A DNA stretch of 64,000 nt, taken from NCBI GenBank assembly GCA_041984885.1, contig JBHIXH010000002.1:1-64000 (forward strand), read 5' to 3'. The DNA comes from UBA4486 sp041984885 (GTDB taxonomy: Bacteria; Pseudomonadota; Gammaproteobacteria; Eutrophobiales; Eutrophobiaceae). The position numbers and the translations under genes are program-made. Under the pieces are notes generated by a model that did no database searches, had not been told where the DNA came from, and was given only the letters and a program-made list of their open reading frames with translations. Below are positions 23,911 to 33,461 of this stretch, one piece after another; positions within the stretch are counted from its first letter, which is position 1, and the number at the start of each line of letters is the position of its first letter.

Positions 23911-25080
23911 ATGCAAGTTACAACGTCAAGTTCTCGCATGGATGTCGTGCAATCGCCAATCGTGCCAGCAATTGCTGATTTGATCGAAACACATCCGGAT
24001 ACTATTTCATTGGGGCAAGGGGTCGTCTGGTATGGTCCTCCCGAACAGGCCTTTGTCAAAGCCAACCGCGAAATGCGGGAGGCGCAGTATCAGATCTACG
24101 GACCGGTTGAGGGGCTGCCTGTATTGAGAGAAGCCCTGCAGGCAAAATTACACGCTGACAACGGGATTCAACTGAATGAAGACCTGCGGCTGATGGTCAC
24201 GGCCGGTTCGAACATGGCCTTTTTTAATACTATCCTTGCCATTACGCATCCCGGCGATGAGGTGATACTACTCACGCCGTATTACTTTAATCATGAGATG
24301 ACAATAACGATGCTTGGATGTCGCGTCGTCCCGGTTGCAACCGATAACAATCATCATCCGGACTTCGATGCCTTGTCTGCAGCAATCACTGACAACACTC
24401 GAGCCATTGTCACTGTCTCACCGAATAATCCCAGTGGCGCGGTTTACACGAAAGCAGAATTAATGGCAGTCAATGCATTGTGCGGGCAGCACGGTCTTTA
24501 TCATATCTCCGACGAAGCCTACGAATATTTCACGTTTGATTCGCACAGGCATTTCTCCATCGCCAGTCTATCTTCCGGTCGTCAACACACGATCAGCCTG
24601 TTTTCACTGTCAAAGTCGTACGGATTTGCCGGTTGGCGAATTGGATACGCCGTCTACCCCCGGCATCTGCAGATGGCATTCAGGAAGGTACAGGACAGTA
24701 ATTTAATCTGTGCCGCCAGTGTCGCCCAGCATGCGGCAATCGGTGCTTTGCAGGCCGGCAAACAATATCTGCAGATGAATCGTCAGCCGATTCAGCAAAA
24801 CCGGGACCAGGCGGTCAAGCAACTGGAGCAGCTAGACTGTATTGGCTCTAAAATCGTTTCAGAAGGCGCATTTTACCTGCTGTTGAAAATTGATTCGCAA
24901 CGGGATGCGGTTGACCTGTGTCAGCGACTAATCCGGGAATTTTCTGTAGCCGCGATTCCGGGCACACCGTTCGGGATCGATAATTCCTGCTCGATTCGTG
25001 TATCCTACGGCGCCTTGCCAACTGACAAATTTGAACTTGCGCTGTCCAGACTTGCCAAAGGCCTGCAAGCATTGGCGTGA
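23911..25080 (+). CDS. PLP-dependent aminotransferase, class I/II
   Basis: 389 residues of fold-type I. Motifs are ISLGQGVVWYGPP near the N-terminus, SPNNPSGAVYT (about 170), SDEAYEYFTFD (about 200) and the PLP-lysine segment SLSKSYGFAGWRIGY (about 231-245). The final Arg that binds the substrate carboxylate is in SCSIRVSYGAL. Aspartate/aromatic or methionine-type aminotransferases have this pattern; the amino acid cannot be deduced. The ATG at 23911 gives an N-terminus of normal length. The next gene starts 12 bases downstream. Confidence 0.9.
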   Translation: MQVTTSSSRMDVVQSPIVPAIADLIETHPDTISLGQGVVWYGPPEQAFVKANREMREAQYQIYGPVEGLPVLREALQAKLHADNGIQLNEDLRLMVTAGSNMAFFNTILAITHPGDEVILLTPYYFNHEMTITMLGCRVVPVATDNNHHPDFDALSAAITDNTRAIVTVSPNNPSGAVYTKAELMAVNALCGQHGLYHISDEAYEYFTFDSHRHFSIASLSSGRQHTISLFSLSKSYGFAGWRIGYAVYPRHLQMAFRKVQDSNLICAASVAQHAAIGALQAGKQYLQMNRQPIQQNRDQAVKQLEQLDCIGSKIVSEGAFYLLLKIDSQRDAVDLCQRLIREFSVAAIPGTPFGIDNSCSIRVSYGALPTDKFELALSRLAKGLQALA

Positions 25081-25092
25081 AAACCAGGAAAA

Positions 25093-25491
25093 ATGAAAGT
25101 GGGAGTCAAGAAATTGAAGAAATACATTTTTATACTTTTTTTTACAATATTACCGTTCACTGCCAGCCAGGCTGTTGATAGCTCTGGCAACTACGCCGTC
25201 TGGGGTGTCGGCCAAAAGTCCTGCTTCCAATATAACAAAGCAAGGGGCGATGCACAGGCAGAACTTGAATATACCAGCTATATCAAGGGGTTTATTACCG
25301 CGATTAACATCACCGAGCCGGAAACGTACAGCATTTCGGGTTCCATGCCCTTTAACAAGATACTCGAGTGGATCGATGACAGTTGCGAATTAAAGCAGAT
25401 GATATCTCTGGAACAGACGATTCTTGAATTCGTTGAGAAACACTATGACTCTCGTCATCGTCGGGCACGAAAACCCGGAAGCGGGCGTTAG
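25093..25491 (+). CDS. Exported protein of unknown function, Rap1a/Tai-like pattern
   Basis: 132 residues with a clear signal peptide (KKYIFILFFTILPFTASQA). The mature part holds two cysteines about 50 residues apart (GQKSCFQYNKARG and IDDSCELKQM), probably disulfide-bonded, and the segment YTSYIKGFITAINITEPETY. A W-x-x-G-x-x-SC-x-x-Y start followed by Y-x-x-x-I-x-GFI-x-A-x-N recalls the Rap1a/Tai immunity-like family, but the similarity is weak and there is no toxin gene nearby. It lies 12 bases after the aminotransferase and is probably cotranscribed. Function unknown. Confidence 0.65.
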   Translation: MKVGVKKLKKYIFILFFTILPFTASQAVDSSGNYAVWGVGQKSCFQYNKARGDAQAELEYTSYIKGFITAINITEPETYSISGSMPFNKILEWIDDSCELKQMISLEQTILEFVEKHYDSRHRRARKPGSGR

Positions 25492-25688
25492 AATCAAATT
25501 AGTTAAAACATTTCAAGTATTTAGATGGTATAGGGTGACGTTTGCCCAACGACAAAATTAATTTTAAAAAGTGCTAAACGGTTCCCGATTAGACTACCGA
25601 GATAATTGATTCTAATGAGAAAATCAGTCATTATTCAGCCGTGAATTCTGGGGATTTTCTCAGCCTTTGCTCACATGGGAGATTAAAT

Positions 25689-25976
25689 ATGCAAACCAAA
25701 CTAATCAAAATAACCTTTCTCGCTGTTTCCGTTGCCCTGGTAGGCGGATGTGAAACCATCACGAAGCAACAACTGGCAGAAGTCCGCTCGATTGCGACCT
25801 CGGCTGCGGCTGATGCCAATCAGGCTATGGGTCAGGCTAATAATGCATTGCAGGTAGCCAACGAAGCGAACATCACTGCTATCGAGGCGCAAAAGACGTC
25901 CCAGCTTGCGCTTGAATGCTGCAACGCGAACTCACAAAAACTGGATCGCATGTTCCAGAAAGCAATGATGAAATAA
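25689..25976 (+). CDS. Lpp/OprI-like alanine-zipper lipoprotein
   Basis: 95 residues from the ATG at 25689, preceded by GGGAGA; a longer in-frame start at 25641 is rejected because it precedes the signal peptide. The lipobox is LVGGC (Cys about 20). After it comes a helical stretch with Ala/small residues every three to four positions (SAAADANQAMGQANNALQVA), the alanine zipper of OprI/Lpp. The C-terminus ends KAMMK with a terminal Lys, the residue that L,D-transpeptidases join to peptidoglycan in Lpp. An L,D-transpeptidase gene is the convergent neighbour. A Cys-Cys pair (ECCN) in the helix is unusual for the family. Confidence 0.8.
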   Translation: MQTKLIKITFLAVSVALVGGCETITKQQLAEVRSIATSAAADANQAMGQANNALQVANEANITAIEAQKTSQLALECCNANSQKLDRMFQKAMMK

Positions 25977-25997
25977 TTCGGATTTTTATCTGGAAGT

Positions 25998-26028
25998 AAA
26001 AAAGCCCCTTCTGAAGGGGCTTTTTTTT
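25998..26028. terminator. Bidirectional rho-independent terminator
   Basis: AAGCCCCTTC / GAAGGGGCTT stem, flanked by an A-run on the left and eight T residues on the right. It can end both the lipoprotein transcript and the convergent L,D-transpeptidase transcript. Confidence 0.95.
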
Positions 26029-26043
26029 GTCTGTAATGTTCTC

Positions 26044-27147
26044 CTAACGGTAAAACTTGTCCGGCTTGATGCTGCTGTCAAGCCGTAACTCGAGTTTCTC
26101 CTGCTGGCTGTTCACGGCCTCATCAACGATGGAGTCAGGTGCAGGATCCGCTGATTTCAATTCAGGTGTTCCGTGCTCTGCATCCAGTGTTGTATCTATT
26201 GCCTTTTCAACCGAGGCAATCACGGTATTTTTGCTACCAATCTTCGTTGGTACGCCGGTAGGATGACGGACTGTTTTTCTGACTTCATCCCAGTCGATAT
26301 CAAACGCACCTTCACCGGTTGAATCAATGATCATTTTTACTACCGGGGTCAGGTTATTTTCATAAAGTTCGGCGTCTTCATCCAGGTAGGGATGCACTTC
26401 CAGGTACAGGTTATCGCCATGAATGCCAATTTTGTAAGGTTGATTCACAATCTCGACCCGGGTACCCAGCTTGACCTCGTCAAATAATTCCGCAATGTCT
26501 TCCGGGTATAAACGAATACAACCATGGCTGACGCGCATACCTATGCCAAACGGTTTATTCGTGCCATGGATCAGATATTCAGGGAGGCCAAGTCGCATCG
26601 CATGGTCTCCGAGCGGATTATCGGGGCCAGCCTCGACGATTTTAGGCAACGGATCGCCGGCTGCTTCGTGCTCCTGTCGAATTGATTCGGGCGGATACCA
26701 GTTAGGATGTTTCTTTTTCTCAATGATTTTTGTTTTGATAAAAGGCGTGGACCAGCCTTCGCGACCAACGCCAAGCGGGTACGTAATGACAGATTGTTCA
26801 CCATTCTTGCCAGCACTCGGATAATAATAAAGACGCATCTCCGGGATGTTCAGAACAATGCCGCTGCGTTCTGCGTTCGGCAGGATAAATTTCAGCGGTA
26901 ATTTTACTTCCTTGTCTGCACCTGGCATCCAGGTATCGAGCTCCGGGTTTAACAATTTCATATCCTGATAACCTAGCCCGTATTTGCGCGCTATATCCAG
27001 CAACGTATCCTTCAATTCTGACTGTACGGTGATGACCTCACCCACGAGAGAGTCCTGCTTGTTCTGCAACACATATTTTGCGGCGTGCGCCGGCAGCATC
27101 GAAATAATACCGAGAAGGATAAGCGTAGCTGTCAAACGTGATTTCAT
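26044..27147 (-). CDS. L,D-transpeptidase (ErfK/YbiS/YcfS/YnhG family)
   Basis: 367 residues: signal peptide (ending LPAHA), a LysM-like peptidoglycan-binding segment at about 40-85 (LLDIARKYGLGYQDMKLLNP), and a YkuD catalytic domain at about 95-230 with the nucleophile in RVSHGCIRLYPEDIAELF and the His in YLIHGTN. A long tail of about 130 residues follows and is low in complexity toward the end. Family members make 3-3 crosslinks or attach Braun-type lipoprotein to peptidoglycan. The convergent Lpp-like gene supports the anchoring role; in E. coli lpp is also adjacent to such an enzyme. Confidence 0.92.
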   Translation of the reverse strand: MKSRLTATLILLGIISMLPAHAAKYVLQNKQDSLVGEVITVQSELKDTLLDIARKYGLGYQDMKLLNPELDTWMPGADKEVKLPLKFILPNAERSGIVLNIPEMRLYYYPSAGKNGEQSVITYPLGVGREGWSTPFIKTKIIEKKKHPNWYPPESIRQEHEAAGDPLPKIVEAGPDNPLGDHAMRLGLPEYLIHGTNKPFGIGMRVSHGCIRLYPEDIAELFDEVKLGTRVEIVNQPYKIGIHGDNLYLEVHPYLDEDAELYENNLTPVVKMIIDSTGEGAFDIDWDEVRKTVRHPTGVPTKIGSKNTVIASVEKAIDTTLDAEHGTPELKSADPAPDSIVDEAVNSQQEKLELRLDSSIKPDKFYR

Positions 27148-27242
27148 GCGTTAATAGATTGGTTACTTTGCATATAGTTTAATTTTTCAAGGACGCGAAT
27201 CAAGTATTACCCATTCGCCTTGAGACCAGGTCATCATTTCTA

Positions 27243-30200
27243 TCAGGCATCCACAGTCTTTATCGTCGCTGATTCGCCAATCCTTAACAGGCTGGGTAAA
27301 AGCAACAGGGTAAAGATCGTGCTGATCATCATGCCGCCAACAATGACGCCGGCTAGACCTCGATATAACTCGGTGCCCGCTCCCGGGACAAGTAACAATG
27401 GCAACATGCCAAAGATGCTCGTCATGGTGCTCATAAAGATTGGGCGTAAACGGAGTTGTATCGCTTGCTGCACCGCCTGCATTCGATTCAGACCTTCGCG
27501 TTCGCCCTGCCGGGCCTGATGTACAAGCAGAATCGCATTATTGACAACCAGACCCAGTAAGATAATAAAACCGATCATCGTTAATAAATCGAGCGGCTGG
27601 AAAATAAACCGGTTCATAACCACCAGGGCGATGACTCCGCCTACCGTCGCCAGCGGGATCGCCAGCAATACAAGCAGGCTATCGCGGAACGAGCGGAACA
27701 TTGCGCTCATTAGCAAGTACAAAATGACGATAGCCAGCCAGAAACTGCCGGTCAGACTTTTCAGTGCCGTTTTTAACTTGTCCGCGGTTCCGCCATAGGC
27801 GATCGCACCGTCTTCCGGTAATGAATCACGTACACCCGGCTCGACCTTTTCCTGAATGATCGATAACGCGTCTTCAAGTGACAGGTTTTCCGGTGGCGTG
27901 ATTTCAAGCGTTACCGTGCGCCGGCGATTCAGTCGTCGTATCGTTTCCGGCCCGGCTGTTCGCTTGATATTTACCAGTTCACCCAACGGAAGTGTTCCGG
28001 CATCCGGCGTGACCAGTGGCACCGCCTGTAATTCTTCCGGTGTGGTCCATGGCGTCGCCCGCAACACGATATCCACGGTTTGTTCGCCATCAAAATAATC
28101 ACCGACAAACAGGCCATCGCCAAGTGTACGGACAATGCCGGCCACCGTATTCCGGTTCCAGCCGGCCTCGGCCAGCCTGCGTTCATCCGGATCAAACTGC
28201 AACTCCGGCTGGGCCAGTTCCAGGCCTGGCTTCGGTTGTACTCTGGCTCCCGGCAATGCCCCTGGAATGGCAACAAATGCATTTAATGCCGAGCTCATCA
28301 CCGCTTCCAGATTACTACCCTGGATGTGCATATCGATAGTTCGACCGGCACCAAAGCCACCAAACAAAGAGGCACGTTTGGCAAAAGCAATGACATCAGG
28401 AAATCCCTGGATCACTTTATTAATCAACGGAACCAGTTCACTCGCCTGTGAGGGATCGACCGTTCGCGCCCCCATAAACACACCCCGGGAAAAAGCGACA
28501 AAGAAGTAATGCATCACGTGCGGTTGCTGCTCACCTTTTATATACGGTTCCATTTTGGCGGCAATGACATTACCCATTTCAGATTCAAGGTAATCGATAT
28601 TTGCACCCGGTGGCGGCAGGATGAAGGCAAACACGAGATTACGATTGCCTTCCGGCAGGTAATCCGCTTTGGGTAACAGCGTCCAGGCAAGATACAGGGG
28701 TAAGGTGATTAATAACACAATCCAGAAAAAACGCCGGATTGCGCCGTTGGTCAGAAACATCAACGCGCGGCTGATCACATCCCAGATGCGTTGATACGGA
28801 TCGTTAATCGTCAGTTTCGATAATATGGACCGGGCAGCGGTGGGCACGACGGTGACGGCAACAAAAAAAGACAGGACGATAGCGGCGGTGATCGCAATCG
28901 CCAGGTCGGAAAAAATCTGGCCGGATTCTTCGCGCAAAAAGATTACGGGTAAAAAAATTGCGACCGTGGTCGCTGTCGATGCCAGCAATGCCGGCCAGAC
29001 TTGCATGACACCGTTATTGGCTGCGTCATCCACAGATTCGCCTTTTTGCCTGAGACGAACGATGTTCTCAAGGACGATAATTGATGCATCCAGCACCATA
29101 CCAATGGCCAGTGCCAGGCCGGCCAGCGAGACGACATTTAATGTCCGGCCGGTCATATCCATAAATGAGAAACCGACAATCAGACAAATCGGTATCGACA
29201 ACGCAACGATCAACGTTACACGAATGCGCAACAGAAAGATCCAGAGTACACAAACAGCCAGCAGTATTCCAAGCCCGAGGTTGTTGCGTAACATTTCGAT
29301 CGAGTCGTCAATGTAGACAGTTTCGTCATAGACCTGCTCAATGGTCAGGCCGGCGCGTGGCAACGCCCCCTCTTCCAGTTCGGTTACCGCCTGCCGTAAT
29401 CCCTGCATCACATCAAGCACGTTTACGCCAATCTCTCTCTGCGCGTTAATGGCGATCGACGTTGTGCCCCTGGTAAGTACAAAACTGTTTTTATCGACGA
29501 GGCGTTGTTCTACCCTGGCTACGTCACGTAGGTAGACCGGTCGTCCCTCACGCCAGGTAATGATTAAATCGTTTAATTCATCGATTGAGTATTTGCCGGT
29601 ATAGCGCAGGCTGTATTGCCGTTTGCCGACATCGGCAAAACCGGCAGAAACATCATTACTGGTGCCTGCCAGGGTTATTACCTCGGGCAATTGAATGTCC
29701 AGGCTGGCGACCTTGTAGGGATCGTAGGTGATGCGTATCTCGCGTTCGCGGCCACCGAAGATTTCAGACCGGGCAACTCCCGGCACTCGCTCGAACCGCG
29801 TCTGGACGACCTCACGCACATAGTCCTGGTAGGAAGCGATGTCTCGATCATTATTTTCATCGGTCTTGATAATAAACCAGGCGATGGCACGCGCATCGGC
29901 CCCGACTGTATTAATCACTGGTTCATCCGCATCGACCGGATATTCCGAGACCTGGTTGATTCGGTTCAAGACCTCGATCAGGGCGCGACGCATGTCGACG
30001 CCGACGGCGAACGTGATATTGATTTCACCCCGACCTTCACTGGCCGTCGCCGTTAACTCCGTCATGCCGGGCAACCCGCGCAGCACATCTTCCTGCGGTT
30101 CAATAATTTCAGCTTCTACTTCGTTTGGCGCGGCAGCCCGCCACGTTGTGGTAATGCTGATTTCCGGTTCTTCTACTTCCGGCGTTAATTGAATAGGCAG

Positions 30201-30293
30201 GCGAGACAGGCTCAGGCTACCGAATATCAGGGCAAGAATGACGGCAACCTGAAGCGCTACCGGGTTGCCGAGACAAAGTCGGGTCAGTGTCAC
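27243..30293 (-). CDS. RND-family efflux permease (AcrB-type)
   Basis: 1016 residues with twelve membrane segments in two repeats and two large periplasmic loops. The TM4 region reads LAIGMVLDASIIVLENI, so the pair of Asp residues of AcrB is reduced to one Asp followed by Ala. The N-terminus (LSLSRLPIQLTPEVEEPEISI) and the PSSR-like MMISTIFTLLLLPSLL C-terminus fit the HAE1/HAE2-like branch of uncharacterised marine pumps. It uses the proton gradient to export drugs, lipids or metabolites. Its ATG overlaps the stop of the adaptor gene by four bases. No outer-membrane factor gene is adjacent. Confidence 0.92.
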   Translation of the reverse strand: MTLTRLCLGNPVALQVAVILALIFGSLSLSRLPIQLTPEVEEPEISITTTWRAAAPNEVEAEIIEPQEDVLRGLPGMTELTATASEGRGEINITFAVGVDMRRALIEVLNRINQVSEYPVDADEPVINTVGADARAIAWFIIKTDENNDRDIASYQDYVREVVQTRFERVPGVARSEIFGGREREIRITYDPYKVASLDIQLPEVITLAGTSNDVSAGFADVGKRQYSLRYTGKYSIDELNDLIITWREGRPVYLRDVARVEQRLVDKNSFVLTRGTTSIAINAQREIGVNVLDVMQGLRQAVTELEEGALPRAGLTIEQVYDETVYIDDSIEMLRNNLGLGILLAVCVLWIFLLRIRVTLIVALSIPICLIVGFSFMDMTGRTLNVVSLAGLALAIGMVLDASIIVLENIVRLRQKGESVDDAANNGVMQVWPALLASTATTVAIFLPVIFLREESGQIFSDLAIAITAAIVLSFFVAVTVVPTAARSILSKLTINDPYQRIWDVISRALMFLTNGAIRRFFWIVLLITLPLYLAWTLLPKADYLPEGNRNLVFAFILPPPGANIDYLESEMGNVIAAKMEPYIKGEQQPHVMHYFFVAFSRGVFMGARTVDPSQASELVPLINKVIQGFPDVIAFAKRASLFGGFGAGRTIDMHIQGSNLEAVMSSALNAFVAIPGALPGARVQPKPGLELAQPELQFDPDERRLAEAGWNRNTVAGIVRTLGDGLFVGDYFDGEQTVDIVLRATPWTTPEELQAVPLVTPDAGTLPLGELVNIKRTAGPETIRRLNRRRTVTLEITPPENLSLEDALSIIQEKVEPGVRDSLPEDGAIAYGGTADKLKTALKSLTGSFWLAIVILYLLMSAMFRSFRDSLLVLLAIPLATVGGVIALVVMNRFIFQPLDLLTMIGFIILLGLVVNNAILLVHQARQGEREGLNRMQAVQQAIQLRLRPIFMSTMTSIFGMLPLLLVPGAGTELYRGLAGVIVGGMMISTIFTLLLLPSLLRIGESATIKTVDA

Positions 30294-31357
30294 GTGTTAT
30301 CCGCGCCGGTCTGAATTAACAGTTTCTGACCTGGGCGGAGGCGTTCATTACCCCGAACCACAATTTTATCTCCCGGCTGAACACCACCGGAGACTTCAAT
30401 GTGCGTATCATTCGCAATACCAGTCGTTACCTTTACCGATTCCGATACACCTTCACCATTGACACGATAGACAACAATACCATCGCTGCGGATTACCAGG
30501 GCATCGCGTGGCACGGCAATGACACTCCGGGAACTGTCATTGGGTATGGCAACGCGTACAGCATGACCGACCGGCCATTGTTCGCCGGAATATTCAAGGC
30601 GGACTTCATACAGTCTTGATCGTTGATCACCAACGGGCACCAGCGCACGGACCTTTGACTGGATCTCTTGCTTTCCATCGGTAACACGTAACGTGTCCCC
30701 CGACCTGATATTGGCGATCGCGTCTATTGGTATACGCACCTGCACCTCAAGGCGACCAGTGTCAACCAGTCGCACTACCGTATCACCGGATTCGACACGC
30801 TCACCGGATGATTTAAACCGTTCCACAACAATACCGGCGAACGGTGCCGGAATGATGGTCTTCGAGTACTCGTCACGAGCCCGTGCCAGTCGCGCCTTGA
30901 CAATGCGAATTTTGCCGACCGTCTGGTCGCGGTTCATCTGAATTTCGTCGAGGCGATTTTTTGCCGCGTTATTCTGTTTTTCCAGTTTTTGTAAGCGATC
31001 TGATTCACGCTCGTAGAAACCCAGCTCGGCCTCGAGCGGCATTAATTCCGCCTTAATTTCATTAATGTTTAATTGATACGTGGTCGAGTCAATCGTTGCC
31101 AGGGTTTGTCCTGCCTCCAGCCGGTCTCCGACCTCGACAACAGACAATAACTTGCCCTGCACCTCTGCCGCGATATTTGAATCATAACGGCCAACTATCG
31201 AACCGGGCATCCAGGACGAAGGCGCCATTTCAATTTCAATCGCTGTATCCGTCCTGACCATAGCCGGAAAGTCTCCACCGGCCGCAATCTGTGTGCTGTA
31301 GGAAAGCAGTGACAGCCATATTAGAATGCCGGTAGCTATCTTGTTCGTCATACTCAT
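30290..31357 (-). CDS. RND efflux periplasmic adaptor (membrane fusion protein)
   Basis: 355 residues with an N-terminal signal (ending STQIAAGG). The biotinyl-lipoyl half-motifs flank a coiled-coil hairpin: AAEVQGKLLSVVEVGDRLEAGQTLATID, then helices with KLEKQNNAAKNRLDEIQMNRD, then IIPAPFAGIVVERFKSSGE. A beta-barrel and membrane-proximal domain follow (LRVTDGKQEIQSKVRALVP). It bridges the inner-membrane permease and an outer-membrane channel. First gene of the two-gene operon; its start is 12 bases from the divergent esterase-like gene at 31370, so promoters must overlap coding sequence. Confidence 0.92.
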   Translation of the reverse strand: MSMTNKIATGILIWLSLLSYSTQIAAGGDFPAMVRTDTAIEIEMAPSSWMPGSIVGRYDSNIAAEVQGKLLSVVEVGDRLEAGQTLATIDSTTYQLNINEIKAELMPLEAELGFYERESDRLQKLEKQNNAAKNRLDEIQMNRDQTVGKIRIVKARLARARDEYSKTIIPAPFAGIVVERFKSSGERVESGDTVVRLVDTGRLEVQVRIPIDAIANIRSGDTLRVTDGKQEIQSKVRALVPVGDQRSRLYEVRLEYSGEQWPVGHAVRVAIPNDSSRSVIAVPRDALVIRSDGIVVYRVNGEGVSESVKVTTGIANDTHIEVSGGVQPGDKIVVRGNERLRPGQKLLIQTGADNT

Positions 31358-31369
31358 CTTTCTGGTCCC

Positions 31370-32362
31370 ATGAAATCATCAGCCTGTTTCAACATTTGCC
31401 TGTCACTTTTTGCAGGATTAATGCCTGGCACTCTCAATGCCGAGGCCAGGATCTATGCCCAAAAACAGACCTTGTCCGATCAGGTGTTGGCGAATCATAG
31501 CAAGAAAGGCATGCAGATTCTTGGAGTGCTCAAATTCGGAAATGTTTCGGATTCTACCGTCTCGGTCGCTGAATTATCCGGCATCGCCTGGGATGCAGAC
31601 GAGCAACTCCTGTATGCGGTCTCGGACAAGGGCCAACTTGTACATTTGCAGCCCGAGTTTGAACAGGATGAACTGGTAAACCTGGTGGCACTGAACATTT
31701 ATACCCTGCAAGACAAAAGTGGCAAACCATTGACGGGCGATTTTATTGATAGCGAGGGGCTTGAAGCGGTCAATCAAAATAACGGCAAGCCTGGTGATAC
31801 CGAGTTACTGATTTCATTTGAGCGTATCCCACGTATTGTCCGCTACTCGGTGCAAGGCGAACTGCGCGCAGTTGAATCGATTCCCGCGTTTTTGACATCG
31901 CTGTCTAATTACCGTAATCCCAATACATCACTTGAATCAATTACGCTACATGCCCGCTACGGGATATTGACCGCGCCGGAGAAACTGGCAAGCCATTATC
32001 CGCTGAATCAGTTTCAAATATTTTCGTTATCCGGTTACCGACATTACTTTAGAAATAGCGGGGGTGAATTCGGCTCGATAACAGGAATGACAGTAAAAGA
32101 TGATGACATTTTTGTACTGGAACGTATTTTTGAAAACCCGTTTTTCGGTATCCGTTTTGCCCTGCATAAAATTGAAATGCATCACTCCGACGTAACGCAT
32201 ACTGAACTGTTCAGGATTGGTCCTGAACACGGTTACTTCAGCGATAACTTTGAAGCGATCACACATTTACGGGATAATCGTTTCTTGATGATTAGCGATG
32301 ACAACAACAACGCGTTACAGCGCGCCCTGCTCGTACATTTTAAAATTCTTAATCCGGATTAG
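31370..32362 (+). CDS. Secreted esterase-like phytase-family protein
   Basis: 330 residues with a signal peptide (cleavage near GTLNA). The mature protein has the pattern of the 'esterase-like activity of phytase' family: ELSGIAWDADEQLLYAVSDKGQLVHLQ, DSEGLEAVNQNNGKPGDTELLISFERIPRIVRYS, FGSITGMTVKDDDIFVLER, and a final FSDNFEAITHLRDNRFLMISDDN. These are blades of a beta-propeller. Some members hydrolyse phosphoesters, but the substrate is unproven. The next gene starts 8 bases later, so the two form an operon. Confidence 0.82.
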   Translation: MKSSACFNICLSLFAGLMPGTLNAEARIYAQKQTLSDQVLANHSKKGMQILGVLKFGNVSDSTVSVAELSGIAWDADEQLLYAVSDKGQLVHLQPEFEQDELVNLVALNIYTLQDKSGKPLTGDFIDSEGLEAVNQNNGKPGDTELLISFERIPRIVRYSVQGELRAVESIPAFLTSLSNYRNPNTSLESITLHARYGILTAPEKLASHYPLNQFQIFSLSGYRHYFRNSGGEFGSITGMTVKDDDIFVLERIFENPFFGIRFALHKIEMHHSDVTHTELFRIGPEHGYFSDNFEAITHLRDNRFLMISDDNNNALQRALLVHFKILNPD

Positions 32363-32370
32363 CCTTAACC

Positions 32371-33459
32371 ATGAAAACCAGCATTACTAAATTTTTAATC
32401 TTTCTTGTCGTCATTTTACCCGGTGCGTGTGCACGACTCGATCCGCAAGTCATTCAGGCCGGGAGTAATGATTATAACATTGCCATGCAAAGCAGCCGGG
32501 ATGAGCAGATGTTATTAAACCTAGTGCGATTGAAATATAATGACACACCTTATTTTCTCGAGGCCTCCAGCGTTGCCTCACAATTTCGGTTAAGTAGCGA
32601 AGCAAACGCAAGCGCCAACCTGTCAACAAGACCCATCAGCGACACCGTAGGCGTCAGCGGCAACATCGCCTTTGTAGAGCAGCCAACAGTCACTTACACC
32701 CCGTTGCAGGGTAATGATTTTGTTCAGCGTTTACTGCTTCCGATCACACTCGATACTGTCATGTTGCTGGTAAACTCCGGCTGGAGTGCGGAACGGGTCC
32801 TGCGCCTGACCGTGGAAAAAATAAACGGAATTCCGAATGGTCCCGGTGCTTCCGGCCCTACCCCTGCACTGGCTCCGGAGTTTGAGGCATTTGTTCAGCT
32901 GGTCGCAAAGCTGGAAACACTTCGGAAAAGGGATCAATTACAGTTTGTCTACCGCAGGGAGAATGATGACGCGCGGGCAGTTATGAAATTCAGCAAGGAT
33001 TCGAGCGCTTCACTCCTCGTCAATCAGATCAAGACTGAACTGGGTATAGCCGAGGGTTTAACTGAATTTCAGTTGATCGAGGGAAAATCTGACCGCGTTC
33101 AGGATAAGTCGATTGTGTTGACCACGCGTTCTTTACTCGGCGTCCTGTTCTACCTGTCACATTCCGTTAATGTGCCGGATGCAGACAAGCAGGCCGGCAT
33201 TGTCAAACGTACGCTGACTGCAGATGGGGCTGAATTTGACTGGGCATTATTCACAGAAAACCTGTTCCGCGTGGCGTCTCAGGGCCCGGAAGCGGGCAGC
33301 GGCAAGATTAGCACCACGTATCGGGGTCATCGGTTTTATATCGATGATCGCGATATCAATTCGAAATCGACCTTTTCATTGCTAACGCAATTATTTTCAC
33401 TACAGGCCGGCAATGCGGAGGGGACAAAACCGGTATTGACGATACCGGTTGGCAGCTGA
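32371..33459 (+). CDS. Exported protein of unknown function, probable lipoprotein
   Basis: 362 residues with a signal sequence ending ILPGACARL; the Cys could be lipidated, although Pro at -3 makes the lipobox poor. The segment NIAMQSSRDEQMLLNLVRLKYNDTPYFLEASSVASQ recalls an unnamed family common in proteobacteria (pattern EQ-LLLNIVRLRY-D-P-FLE), of unknown function. Other features are a Pro/Gly-rich patch near residue 150 and conserved-looking RDQLQFVYRREND. It lies 8 bases after the phytase-like gene and probably acts with it in the envelope. Convergent with moaB. Confidence 0.7.
   Translation: MKTSITKFLIFLVVILPGACARLDPQVIQAGSNDYNIAMQSSRDEQMLLNLVRLKYNDTPYFLEASSVASQFRLSSEANASANLSTRPISDTVGVSGNIAFVEQPTVTYTPLQGNDFVQRLLLPITLDTVMLLVNSGWSAERVLRLTVEKINGIPNGPGASGPTPALAPEFEAFVQLVAKLETLRKRDQLQFVYRRENDDARAVMKFSKDSSASLLVNQIKTELGIAEGLTEFQLIEGKSDRVQDKSIVLTTRSLLGVLFYLSHSVNVPDADKQAGIVKRTLTADGAEFDWALFTENLFRVASQGPEAGSGKISTTYRGHRFYIDDRDINSKSTFSLLTQLFSLQAGNAEGTKPVLTIPVGS
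33428..33450 (-). terminator. Hairpin at the 3' junction with moaB
   Basis: AACCGGTAT-TGACG-ATACCGGTT, a perfect nine-base stem inside the last codons of the upstream plus-strand gene. On the minus strand it is followed by TTG after a TT, giving a short T-run, and lies just past the moaB stop, so it may serve as the moaB terminator. Confidence 0.45.
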
Positions 33460-33461
33460 TT

